Shown in pieces: positions 1-5,545 of a stretch of 7,177 nucleotides of DNA. Under the pieces are notes generated by a model. It ran no database searches, had not been told where the DNA came from, and worked only from the letters and a program-made list of their open reading frames with translations. Origin of the DNA: DASTOB01 sp035720425 (lineage in GTDB: Bacteria; Chloroflexota; Limnocylindria; Limnocylindrales; CSP1-4); NCBI GenBank assembly GCA_035720425.1, contig DASTOB010000027.1, positions 1 through 7,177 of the forward strand, read 5' to 3'. Positions within the stretch are counted from its first letter, which is position 1. Each line of letters starts with the position of its first letter. The translations under genes were made by a program, and so were the position numbers.

Positions 1-21
1 GAGTGCGCGGTCATCGTGCAC
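1..21 (-). CDS. possible 5' end of a truncated gene (start codon only)
   Basis: On the minus strand a GTG at 21 opens MHDDRAL and then leaves the window. A GGAG at 31-28 lies six bases upstream, which is good Shine-Dalgarno spacing. An ATG at 14 in another frame (MTAH) is an alternative. The seven residues resemble the opening of some ECF sigma factors, but seven residues cannot support a family call. It would be co-directional with the Asp-rich gene upstream. Confidence is low because nothing beyond the start can be seen. Confidence 0.2.
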
Positions 22-207
22 ACCCTGCTCCGACGAGGCGGCGACGGCTGCGTGGCTGGCGATCGGTTGCCTCCGCTGATCGGCGTCGGTCGCGTTTCGG
101 TCGGTCGAGGGTCGCGCGTACGCTCGGCCCATGATCGCGGAAACAGGCGGCGTCCACGGCGGGCCGTTCGGCTCGTCGCGGATGGGCCGCCCGTCAGGAT
201 CCGGCGG
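22..207. other. gap downstream of the Asp-rich gene
   Basis: These 186 bases lie between the Asp-rich gene's stop and the possible start at the left edge. I see only short GC hairpins (for example GCC-GTTC-GGC near 164-173) with no T tract, so there is no convincing terminator. No clear promoter was found. Open frames across this stretch lack a ribosome-binding site and look like high-GC shadows. Confidence 0.4.
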
Positions 208-621
208 TCAGTCGTCGTCCGAACCTGAGTCCTCGTCACCGCCGTGGTCGTCGTTCGCGTCATCCGTTGCGTCGTCGTCGTCGTCGGTCGAGTCGTCGTC
301 GTCGTCGTCGGTCGAGTCGTCGTCGTTCGCGTCGTCGGTCGGCTCGTTCGCGTCGTCCGTTGCGTCGTCGTCGTTCGCGTCATCGGTCGCGTCGTCGGTC
401 GCGTCGTCGGTCGCGTCGTTCGCATCGTCCGTGGCGTCGTCGCCGGCGTCATCGGTCGGATCGTTCGCGTCATCCGTCGCGTCGTCGGCCGTCTCAGCCG
501 CGACGTCGTCATTTGACGCCGGGCTCAGGATCGCGTCGGCGCCGAAGGCGGCTCCGGCGATGAGAAAGAGTGCGACGATCGAGACGCCGATCCCGCGGGC
601 CAGTCGAGCTTCACGCTGCAT
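208..621 (-). CDS. signal-anchor protein with Asp-rich tetrapeptide repeats
   Basis: This 137-aa protein of unknown function has a short basic N-terminus (MQREARLARG), one hydrophobic segment at about residues 11-28 (VSIVALFLIAGAAFGADA), and then a body almost entirely of Asp, Ala, Thr and Asn. The body repeats a four-residue DDAT/DDAN unit and ends in a polyaspartate tail. It is probably exported or membrane-anchored, with an extremely acidic extracytoplasmic domain. Binding of Ca2+ or other cations is a guess from composition. The ATG at 621 is chosen because GGGAG (635-631) lies nine bases upstream. An in-frame GTG at 666 would add 15 basic residues before the hydrophobic segment and has no comparable site. 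The gene lies 71 bp after the second M16 gene on the same strand, so it may be co-transcribed. The codon pattern is set by the repeat, yet the signal segment and ribosome-binding site argue for a real gene. Confidence 0.7.
   Translation of the reverse strand: MQREARLARGIGVSIVALFLIAGAAFGADAILSPASNDDVAAETADDATDDANDPTDDAGDDATDDANDATDDATDDATDDANDDDATDDANEPTDDANDDDSTDDDDDDSTDDDDDATDDANDDHGGDEDSGSDDD
247..489 (-). repeat. 12-bp-period coding tandem repeat
   Basis: On the plus strand this tract is built from variants of gcgtcgtcggtc, a 12-bp unit that reads GAC-GAC-GC-rich codons on the coding strand and encodes DDAT/DDAN. Units differ by single substitutions and by runs of extra GTC (Asp) codons. 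The tract lies wholly inside the Asp-rich gene and stays in frame. Such a tract is prone to slippage, so its length may vary between strains or be misassembled. Confidence 0.8.
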
Positions 622-639
622 GTGTCGGTTCTCCCGTGC

Positions 640-655
640 CCGGTCCCTCGACCGG
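640..655. other. perfect 6-bp hairpin between M16 and Asp-rich genes
   Basis: CCGGTC-CCTC-GACCGG is a perfect inverted repeat in the 71-bp gap after the second M16 gene. No T tract follows on the minus strand, so it is not a standard intrinsic terminator. It could be an mRNA processing or stability element between the protease pair and the Asp-rich gene, or chance in GC-rich DNA. Confidence 0.35.
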
Positions 656-692
656 TTCCTGCCCACTTGAGGCAGCGACTCGGGAGAAGGTT

Positions 693-2129
693 TCAGCCGC
701 CGCTGCCGCCCTCGTCCTTGCCGTCCTGGGCGTCGACCCGCGGCTCCTCGTCGCGCTCGATGACGATCGGCCCAAAGCCGGCCCCCTCGAGGTCGTGGCC
801 GAACGCGTCGACGTCGCCGACGAGGACGATCGCCGCATGGTCGAGATCGATGTACCGCTGGGCGACGTCCTGCACGTCGGCGATCGTGACCGCCTCGATG
901 CCCGGTCGGTAGCGCGCCAGTTCGTCGTCGGGCAGGCTGTGGACGACGATCCCTGACAGAGCGCCGACGACGGGTCCGGGCGTCTCGAAGCGGAGCGGGA
1001 ACACGCCAACCAGGAAGTCCTTCGCCGCGCGCAGCTCGGCGTCGCTGACCGGCTCGGCCCGCATCCGCGCGATCTCGGCGAGGAAGTCGGCCACGGCGGG
1101 AACGGTGGCCTCCGTGTTCACGGCCGCACGGGCCGAGAACGGTCCCGCGGCTCGTCGCATGTCGAATCCGGCGCCGGCGCCGTACGTGTAGCCCTTCTCC
1201 TCGCGCAGTCGCATGTTCAGCCGGCTGTTGAACAGGCCGCCGAGGATGGCGCCCATGACCGACACGGCGTGGAAGTCCGGGATCAGGCGCGGCAGCCCGG
1301 GGTGGCCGATCCGGATCTCCGTCTGGACCGCACCCGGCCGATGGACGACCCGAACGAACCGATGGCCGACGGCCGACTGGGCGACGATGGGACCGCTCGG
1401 CCGCGCGCCGGCCGACGGGACCCAGTCTCCGAACAGCCGCTTCGCGGCCCGGATGACGTCGAGCCGGCCGATGTCGCCGGCGACGACGAGCGCCATGCGC
1501 CGCGGGTCGAACCCGCGCGCGTGGGCGACGCGGAGTCGGTCCGAATCGAGTCGCGCGACGGTCTCGCGGCCGCCGCCGCTGGGCCGGTGGTACGGCGACG
1601 ACGCGGTGTAGATGGTCGCGGCGAACGCCTCGTCCGCGCGTCGCCGGGGATCTGCCTTCGCCTGGAGCAGGTCGTTGAGGCGCTCGTCGCGCAGGCGCTC
1701 CACCTCCGCGTCGGGGAAGGTGGGTTGGGCGACCATCTCGGCGACGAGTTCGAGCGCCGGTTCGAGCCGGTCCGCGGCAACGTCGACGCTGGCCGACATC
1801 GCGTCCCAGCCGGCCTCGGCGTGGATCGACGCCCCGAGCCGCTCCGACGCCTCGACGAAGGCAACCGCGTCGCGCAGTTCCGTGCCCTCGGCAAGGGCCC
1901 GTGCCGCGAGCACGGTCGCGCCACCGTCGTCGGCGGGCTCGTCGACGGCGCCGTCCCTGATCACGAGCGACGCGCTGACGAGCGGCCGCCCGGCCATCTC
2001 GACGACGAGCACCTCGAGACCGTTGGCCAGGTGATGGCGTTCGAAGGGCGGGAACTCGTAGGGCCGAGGCGTGCCGGGTCGTGGGCGTTCGGCGACGATG
2101 GCAGCGGCGGGCACGTCGCCCCCCGTCAT
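693..2129 (-). CDS. M16-family peptidase-like protein lacking the zinc site (partner subunit)
   Basis: This 478-aa protein has the M16 (pitrilysin/insulinase) two-domain fold. The family opening is seen at about residues 33-60 (HLANGLEVLVVE, then VSASLVIRDGAVDEP). Where active members have HLxEH, aligned residues 70-83 read GATVLAARALAEGT, so the two zinc histidines and the catalytic glutamate become V73, R77 and A76. It should therefore not hydrolyse peptides alone. The second domain keeps LREEKGYTYG (308-317), the Arg/Tyr segment that binds substrate in active M16 dimers. In M16B pairs and mitochondrial processing peptidase, one subunit carries zinc and the other helps bind substrate, and this protein fits the latter role. 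The ATG overlaps the stop of the upstream M16 gene as ATGA, and GAGG (2140-2137) lies seven bases upstream, so translation is coupled. No signal peptide is evident, so it is probably cytoplasmic. Confidence 0.9.
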   Translation of the reverse strand: MTGGDVPAAAIVAERPRPGTPRPYEFPPFERHHLANGLEVLVVEMAGRPLVSASLVIRDGAVDEPADDGGATVLAARALAEGTELRDAVAFVEASERLGASIHAEAGWDAMSASVDVAADRLEPALELVAEMVAQPTFPDAEVERLRDERLNDLLQAKADPRRRADEAFAATIYTASSPYHRPSGGGRETVARLDSDRLRVAHARGFDPRRMALVVAGDIGRLDVIRAAKRLFGDWVPSAGARPSGPIVAQSAVGHRFVRVVHRPGAVQTEIRIGHPGLPRLIPDFHAVSVMGAILGGLFNSRLNMRLREEKGYTYGAGAGFDMRRAAGPFSARAAVNTEATVPAVADFLAEIARMRAEPVSDAELRAAKDFLVGVFPLRFETPGPVVGALSGIVVHSLPDDELARYRPGIEAVTIADVQDVAQRYIDLDHAAIVLVGDVDAFGHDLEGAGFGPIVIERDEEPRVDAQDGKDEGGSGG

Positions 2130-3466
2130 GCCGCCACCTCTTCGTCCGCTGGCTCGTCCGCCGGTTCGACCGACGTATCGGCCGGCGGCATCTCCGGCAG
2201 GTAGGTCAGGACCACCCGATTGTCCTCGCGGAAGACGTCCGCGGCGGCGGCCCGGATGTCCTCCGCCCCGACCGCCAGGTAGCGCGGCAGCATCCGGTTG
2301 ATGAGGTCCGGGTCGTCGAACAGGGTCGCGTACATGGCGAGACGATCCGCCCGCTCCTCGACCCGGCCGAGGGCGCCCAACTCGTCCGACTCGACGAGGG
2401 CACGGGCGCGGGCCAGTTCGTCCACGGATACCGGCTCGCGGGTGAGCCGATCGAGCTCCTCGATGAACGCGCGCTCGACGGCACCGTGGTCGACGCCGGG
2501 CCGCGCGGTCGCCCAGCCGGCGGTGATCGACGCGCCACCGACGAACCCGAGCGTGAACAGGGCGACGTCCTGGGCGAGGCGCTCCTCGCGGACGAGGCGG
2601 CGGTGGAGCCGGCTGCCCTTGCCGCCGGCGAGGATCTGGCCGGCGATGTCGAGCGCGTCGAGTCTGGTGTCGCCGAACACGGGCGAGCGAAAGCCGAAGT
2701 AGACGCGCGGCAGCGGCACGCGGTCCATGACCGTCTCGCGGCGCTCCGCACCGAGCGTGGGCGGGAGCGACAGGTCGCCGAGCGGCGGGATGGCAGGGTT
2801 GGCCGGGATGCCGCCGAAGTAGCGGGCGACCCAGCGGCGCGCGTCGTCCGGATCGGCGTCGCCGACGATGGCGAGAACCGCGTTGTTCGGGGCGTAGTAC
2901 GTCCGGAAGAACTCCTTCACGTCATCGAGCGAGGCGGCCTGGAGGTCCTCCATCGACCCGATCGTGGAGTGGTGGTACGGGTGCTCCGGCGGGTAGAGGT
3001 GGGCCTGGAGCTTCTCGTTCCACGAGCCGTACGGTCGGTTGTCGTACGACCAGCGCTTCTCGTTCTTCACGACCTCACGCTGGTTGTCGAGGTTGTCCTG
3101 GGAGAGGGCGTCGAGGAGCGTGCCCATGCGGTCCGCCTCGAGCCACAGGGCGAGCTCGAGCTGGTGCGACGGGAGGGTCTCGAAGTAGTTCGTCCGGTCC
3201 AGCCAGGTCGTCCCGTTCATCGTCCCGCCGGCCGCCTGGACGAGGGCGATGTGCTCCGCCTTCCCGACATGCGCAGAGCCCTGGAACATGACGTGCTCGA
3301 ACAGGTGCGCGAAGCCGGTCTTGCCGGGGACCTCGTGCTTGGAGCCGACGTTGTACCAGATGCTCACCGCGACGACGGGGGCGAGATGGTCCTCCGCGAT
3401 GACGAGGCGGAGGCCGTTCGGCAGGCGCTCGTCGGTGAACGCGACGTGGGGCACGGTGGTCGGCAA
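2126..3466 (-). CDS. M16-family zinc metallopeptidase, catalytic subunit
   Basis: With the TTG start this is a 446-aa M16B endopeptidase, a usual length for the family. The inverted zinc motif is H54-LF-E57-H58 (GFAHLFEHVMFQGS). The third metal ligand lies in the NQREVVKNEKR segment, at E131 or E136. Other family features are LPNGLRLVIAEDH near the N-terminus, NGTTWLDRTNYFETLP (84-99) and RPYG. In the C-terminal domain the usual Arg/Tyr segment reads LVREERLAQDV, without tyrosine, and the downstream partner supplies that element. It likely degrades or processes peptides in the cytoplasm as a heterodimer. TTG at 3466 is chosen because GAGG (3478-3475) sits eight bases upstream and the family homology begins about 12 residues in; a GTG at 3454 is the alternative. 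The frame stays open upstream to about 3970, but that part looks like non-homologous, Arg/Pro/Ala-rich GC shadow. Confidence 0.93.
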   Translation of the reverse strand: MPTTVPHVAFTDERLPNGLRLVIAEDHLAPVVAVSIWYNVGSKHEVPGKTGFAHLFEHVMFQGSAHVGKAEHIALVQAAGGTMNGTTWLDRTNYFETLPSHQLELALWLEADRMGTLLDALSQDNLDNQREVVKNEKRWSYDNRPYGSWNEKLQAHLYPPEHPYHHSTIGSMEDLQAASLDDVKEFFRTYYAPNNAVLAIVGDADPDDARRWVARYFGGIPANPAIPPLGDLSLPPTLGAERRETVMDRVPLPRVYFGFRSPVFGDTRLDALDIAGQILAGGKGSRLHRRLVREERLAQDVALFTLGFVGGASITAGWATARPGVDHGAVERAFIEELDRLTREPVSVDELARARALVESDELGALGRVEERADRLAMYATLFDDPDLINRMLPRYLAVGAEDIRAAAADVFREDNRVVLTYLPEMPPADTSVEPADEPADEEVAA

Positions 3467-3535
3467 GCGGGGTTCCTCGATCGTGATGGCGGCGGACCCG
3501 ACTCGACTGCGGTCCCGGTCCGTCCGGCCACGCGC

Positions 3536-3541
3536 ATTGTA
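3536..3541 (-). promoter_or_regulatory. putative -10 element for the M16 operon
   Basis: On the minus strand this reads TACAAT, five of six matches to TATAAT and rare in such GC-rich sequence. It would start a transcript near 3529 with a leader of about 60 bases before the TTG. The best -35-like hexamer, TCGACA (3568-3563), is 21 bases away, beyond the usual 16-19, so the -35 is uncertain. Confidence 0.45.
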
Positions 3542-3688
3542 GGGCGCGCCCGGTTTCCGGCGTGTCGAGTCCGCGGTGCGGCCGAGTGCCGGGCCGGAGT
3601 GCGGTGCGGCGGGTGCCGGGCTCCGTGTGCGGTGCGGGGCCGCGTCGGGTGTCGTCGGGACGGCTCCTCCTTGCCATCCTGTCGTGGG

Positions 3689-3703
3689 GTGCACGTTGGT
3701 CGG
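3689..3703 (+). repeat. inverted-repeat arm 1 (with 3807-3821)
   Basis: GTGCACGTTGGTCGG matches the reverse complement of the sequence at 3807-3821 at 13 of 15 positions. The arms are about 100 bases apart, and the first copy of the direct repeat (3728-3745) falls between them. Confidence 0.55.
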
Positions 3704-3727
3704 CGCTGCGGCTGCCAAAACGACGCG

Positions 3728-3745
3728 CCGGTGACCAGATGGCAG
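3728..3745 (+). repeat. direct repeat copy 1 (CCGGTGACnAnnTGGCAG)
   Basis: CCGGTGACCAGATGGCAG shares 15 of 18 positions with the copy at 3822-3839, same orientation, 94 bases apart. Similarity extends weakly some 20 bases upstream (a shared GGCT and GCG), so the true unit may be nearer 40 bp. It may be a protein-binding site or a dispersed genomic repeat. Confidence 0.55.
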
Positions 3746-3806
3746 TCGTTGGCCGCGCGCACCCGCGTCGCCACGCACGAGGACCGATGGCCGACCACCC
3801 GTGGCT

Positions 3807-3821
3807 CCGACCAATGTGCGC
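3807..3821 (-). repeat. inverted-repeat arm 2 (with 3689-3703)
   Basis: CCGACCAATGTGCGC is the reverse-complement partner of 3689-3703, with two mismatches. It directly abuts the second direct-repeat copy at 3822-3839, so here the two repeat types form one block of about 33 bp. Confidence 0.55.
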
Positions 3822-3839
3822 CCGGTGACAATCTGGCAG
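3822..3839 (+). repeat. direct repeat copy 2 (CCGGTGACnAnnTGGCAG)
   Basis: CCGGTGACAATCTGGCAG is the second copy of the 18-bp unit, differing from the first at three central positions. A weaker relative (GTAACCAGA) follows at about 3842-3850. Confidence 0.55.
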
Positions 3840-3928
3840 GCGTAACCAGACCGCGGCACCGCGGCGTTCCGTGGTCGGCATGGCGGCGGCCCGTTGGCGG
3901 CGCGGCGTTCCCGCCCAGCGCGGAACCC

Positions 3929-3958
3929 TTGACAACGCCCACCCTCTCGCGTTAGATT
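3929..3958 (+). promoter_or_regulatory. promoter of the ArsR-type regulator gene
   Basis: TTGACA at 3929-3934 is a perfect -35 consensus. At 17 bases spacing comes TTAGAT (3952-3957); at 18 bases comes TAGATT (3953-3958), which matches the -10 consensus at four of six positions. The -10 lies inside the palindromic operator, so a bound repressor would block RNA polymerase. Transcription would begin near 3964-3966, giving a leader of roughly 30 bases. Confidence 0.7.
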
Positions 3959-3968
3959 TCCATCTAAC
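3951..3968 (+). promoter_or_regulatory. palindromic operator O1 (regulator gene)
   Basis: GTTAGATTTCCATCTAAC is a perfect inverted repeat with 7-bp arms around a 4-bp centre, a size typical of ArsR/winged-helix dimer sites. It covers the -10 of the regulator gene, implying autorepression. The same architecture recurs at 5174-5191. Immediately downstream CTAAC-ATCA-GTTAG (3964-3977) makes a second palindrome sharing the right half, giving three half-sites in a row. Confidence 0.75.
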
Positions 3969-3993
3969 ATCAGTTAGGAGATCAGTCACAGGC

Positions 3994-5106
3994 ATGGCCG
4001 CCAGACCCGTCACTCGCCGCGCCGCCGTCGCCAACCTTCCGGCCGGCGCCGCGGCCCCGAGGCCGCCCGTCCGCGACTTCAGTGGCGGCGCCGGATTCAC
4101 GATCGAGTGGGATGTCCGGCCCGTCTACGACTTCATGTTCAGCCTGTCCGAGGACGCCGGTTCGACGGACGACCTTCCTGCCGCAGACCGCCGCTGGCTG
4201 ACCGACGCGCGGGCCTCGCTCCCCCAGGCCCTCGGCGCGTCGGTCGGTCGGCTCTTCGAGTCGGAGGCGTGCATCCATCTCGCGTCGCTCGCGGTGGAGC
4301 GCCCGGAGATCAGGACGGCCGCCCAGTTCGTCGACGCGCTCGCCACCCTGTCCGCGGCCGACGTGTTCCGCGCGATCTTCCTGGAGGTCACCCGCGACGA
4401 GGCGCAGGAGCGACTGCTCCTCCAGGCGCTCGACGGCGACGCCGACGTGGTCGACGAGCTTGCGGAGCGGCTGCCGGACTGGCGACGCGGCGAGGCGATC
4501 GAGATGCTCCGGGCGCCCGACGCAGCCGCCGCGGACATCGTCACGGCGCTCCAGGCGTGGGCGGAGCGGTTCGGTCAGATCGAGGACCGTGTCGCGGCGA
4601 TGCTGGAGCGCGACTTCGACGCGCGTGCCGCCGACCGCGCGACGCTCACCGGGTCCGACCTCGTCGAGCGCACGACGGGCGGCATCCGCTGGCTGTCCGA
4701 GCCCGGCATCCGCCGGGTCATCCTCGCCCCGTCGTACTTCTCGCGGCCGTACAACTTCCTCCTCGGCGGGGCCGACTGGCGCTTCTTCGGCTACCCGATC
4801 GCCGACGGCGCGCTCGACGCGGTCGACCCGCTCGCTCCCCCGCAGTCGTCCGTTCGGCTGCATCGGGCGCTCGGTGACGAGACGCGCCTCCGCATCCTCA
4901 AGCTCCTCGCGGGTCGCGACCTCTATCTGACCGAGATCGCGCAGCTCCTCGAGTTGTCGAAGCCGACCATCAAGCATCACCTCGCCCTCCTCCGGTCGGC
5001 CGGTCTCGTGACCATCACCGAGTCGGGCACCGTCATGTACTACAGCCTTCGCCGCGAGCGGCTCGACGACGCCGCGACTGAACTGAAGGCTTTCCTCATC
5101 GACTGA
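3994..5106 (+). CDS. ArsR-type winged-helix transcriptional regulator with large N-terminal domain
   Basis: This is a 370-aa DNA-binding regulator. The C-terminal winged helix spans about residues 288-350: RALGDETRLRILKLLAGRD (291-309), helix-turn-helix EIAQLLELSKPTIKHHLALL with recognition helix near 322-335, then the wing TITESGTVMYYSL. Classical ArsR proteins are only about 100-120 aa. Here some 280 residues precede the helix, mostly alpha-helical and including APSYFSRPYNFLLGG near 247-261. This resembles the unknown N-terminal domains (DUF5937-like) fused to ArsR helices in actinobacteria and Chloroflexota; that name is from memory. The protein has one cysteine (C93) and no CxC in the DNA-binding domain, so it is unlikely to be a thiolate metal sensor despite the CopC-like gene nearby. 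ATG 3994 is the sensible start, although its AGGAG (3976-3980) is 13 bases away, longer than usual. It likely binds O1 and O2. Confidence 0.88.
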   Translation: MAARPVTRRAAVANLPAGAAAPRPPVRDFSGGAGFTIEWDVRPVYDFMFSLSEDAGSTDDLPAADRRWLTDARASLPQALGASVGRLFESEACIHLASLAVERPEIRTAAQFVDALATLSAADVFRAIFLEVTRDEAQERLLLQALDGDADVVDELAERLPDWRRGEAIEMLRAPDAAAADIVTALQAWAERFGQIEDRVAAMLERDFDARAADRATLTGSDLVERTTGGIRWLSEPGIRRVILAPSYFSRPYNFLLGGADWRFFGYPIADGALDAVDPLAPPQSSVRLHRALGDETRLRILKLLAGRDLYLTEIAQLLELSKPTIKHHLALLRSAGLVTITESGTVMYYSLRRERLDDAATELKAFLID

Positions 5107-5110
5107 GCGT

Positions 5111-5164
5111 CGGCCCGGAAGCGGGCCGTGGGCATCGGCCGCGGGAGACCGCGGCCATTCTTTC
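5111..5164 (+). terminator. tandem-hairpin intrinsic terminator after the regulator gene
   Basis: Two perfect hairpins follow the stop codon. The first is CGGCCCG-GAAG-CGGGCCG (5111-5128, 7-bp stem). The second is GGCCGCGG-GAGA-CCGCGGCC (5137-5156, 8-bp stem closed by a GNRA tetraloop), followed by ATTCTTTC (5157-5164). The T-rich tail is modest but unusual in this DNA. It should separate the regulator transcript from the next gene. Confidence 0.75.
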
Positions 5165-5173
5165 GGACATCGT

Positions 5174-5191
5174 GTTAGATCGTTGGCTAAC
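5174..5191 (+). promoter_or_regulatory. palindromic operator O2 (109-aa gene), with possible -10
   Basis: GTTAGATCGTTGGCTAAC has the same 18-bp layout as O1: GTTAG and CTAAC ends with an identical GTTAGAT left arm, and two mismatches in the inner right arm. It lies 17 bases before the ATG of the 109-aa gene. The left arm again offers a TTAGAT -10-like hexamer, but no good -35 exists because that position falls inside the preceding terminator. The promoter may be weak or need help. Sharing with O1 implies control by the ArsR-type protein. Confidence 0.7.
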
Positions 5192-5208
5192 GGAAGGGAG
5201 AAGACGAC

Positions 5209-5538
5209 ATGCAAGGACCGATCGATCTCCAGGCCACGCTCGTCCGATCCCGGATGGCCGAGCGTGAGGCGGAAGCTGCCGCCGACCGATTGGCAGCGCA
5301 GGCCCGAGGCGGACGACCGAACGGCGACGGCATCCGGCGGTGGCTCGGCCGGCGCCTCGTGCTGGCAGGCGCCGCCATCGCACGTGACGGCCTCGTCGAG
5401 GGCTCCGGAGAGCCGATCGCCCGAGGCGTCGGCAGGGCGTCCGGAACGACGCCTGCGCCGAGGACCGGCGGGACGACCGCGGCCACGCGCCCGGATCCGT
5501 GCTTCGACGCGGAGTCGACCCTGGGCCACGCGGCCTGA
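5209..5538 (+). CDS. small protein of unknown function in the ArsR-type regulon
   Basis: I do not recognise this 109-aa protein with certainty. Residues 1-32 form a likely amphipathic charged helix (DLQATLVRSRMAEREAEAAA). Residues about 44-59 (RRWLGRRLVLAGAAIARDG) are a short basic and hydrophobic segment that could touch a membrane but is too short and charged for a confident transmembrane helix. Residues 60-109 are low-complexity Gly, Pro, Ala and Thr with one cysteine. The layout (charged N-terminal helix, then LGR-like motif) resembles short uncharacterised proteins I recall from Chloroflexota and actinobacteria. The ATG has AGGGAG (5195-5200) eight bases upstream. The operator 17 bases upstream, shared with the regulator gene, makes it the probable effector or target of that regulator. 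The C-terminal half may be poorly conserved. Confidence 0.65.
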   Translation: MQGPIDLQATLVRSRMAEREAEAAADRLAAQARGGRPNGDGIRRWLGRRLVLAGAAIARDGLVEGSGEPIARGVGRASGTTPAPRTGGTTAATRPDPCFDAESTLGHAA

Positions 5539-5545
5539 TCCGCAA

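Larger units (their letters stand above)
3569..3928. other. intergenic region between divergent operons
   Basis: About 360 bases lie between the two promoter areas. Frames are open on both strands, but none has a ribosome-binding site, a recognisable domain or a sensible start, so I call no gene. The region holds a family of related short direct and inverted repeats, listed separately, whose function is unknown. Its length is more than two divergent promoters need, so a small RNA or extra regulatory sites are possible. No rho-independent terminator was seen in it. Confidence 0.5.

Noticed and set aside
247..489. CRISPR-like array or minisatellite
   Set aside because: The units are 12 bp with no unique spacers and keep reading frame as DDAT/DDAN, so this is a coding repeat.
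640..655. Terminator of the M16 operon
   Set aside because: The hairpin is perfect but lacks a T tract, and the next gene follows on the same strand, so it was listed only as a hairpin.
131..670. Plus-strand Ser-rich open frame (repeats of SSSVASS)
   Set aside because: It is the complement of the Asp repeat. The minus-strand reading has a signal segment and a spaced GGGAG; the plus frame has neither.
3563..3568. TCGACA as a -35 for the M16 promoter
   Set aside because: It is five of six to consensus, but the 21-base spacing to TACAAT is too long for a standard promoter, so it was not called as a promoter element.
2081..3955. Very long plus-strand open frame antisense to the catalytic M16 gene
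   Set aside because: It is the mirror frame of a confidently identified peptidase with HLFEH, its product is Arg/Val/Glu/Asp-rich without a domain, and no ribosome-binding site precedes it. High GC makes stop codons rare.
3467..3970. N-terminal extension of the catalytic M16 gene to about 614 residues
   Set aside because: The extension is Arg/Pro/Ala-rich without homology, runs through the divergent promoter and operator of the regulator, and the TTG at 3466 has a well-placed GAGG and gives the normal family length.
3994..5106. Metal-responsive (arsenic or copper) ArsR sensor
   Set aside because: There is no CxC or other cysteine cluster in the winged helix, only one cysteine in the protein, and a large extra domain not found in classical metal sensors.
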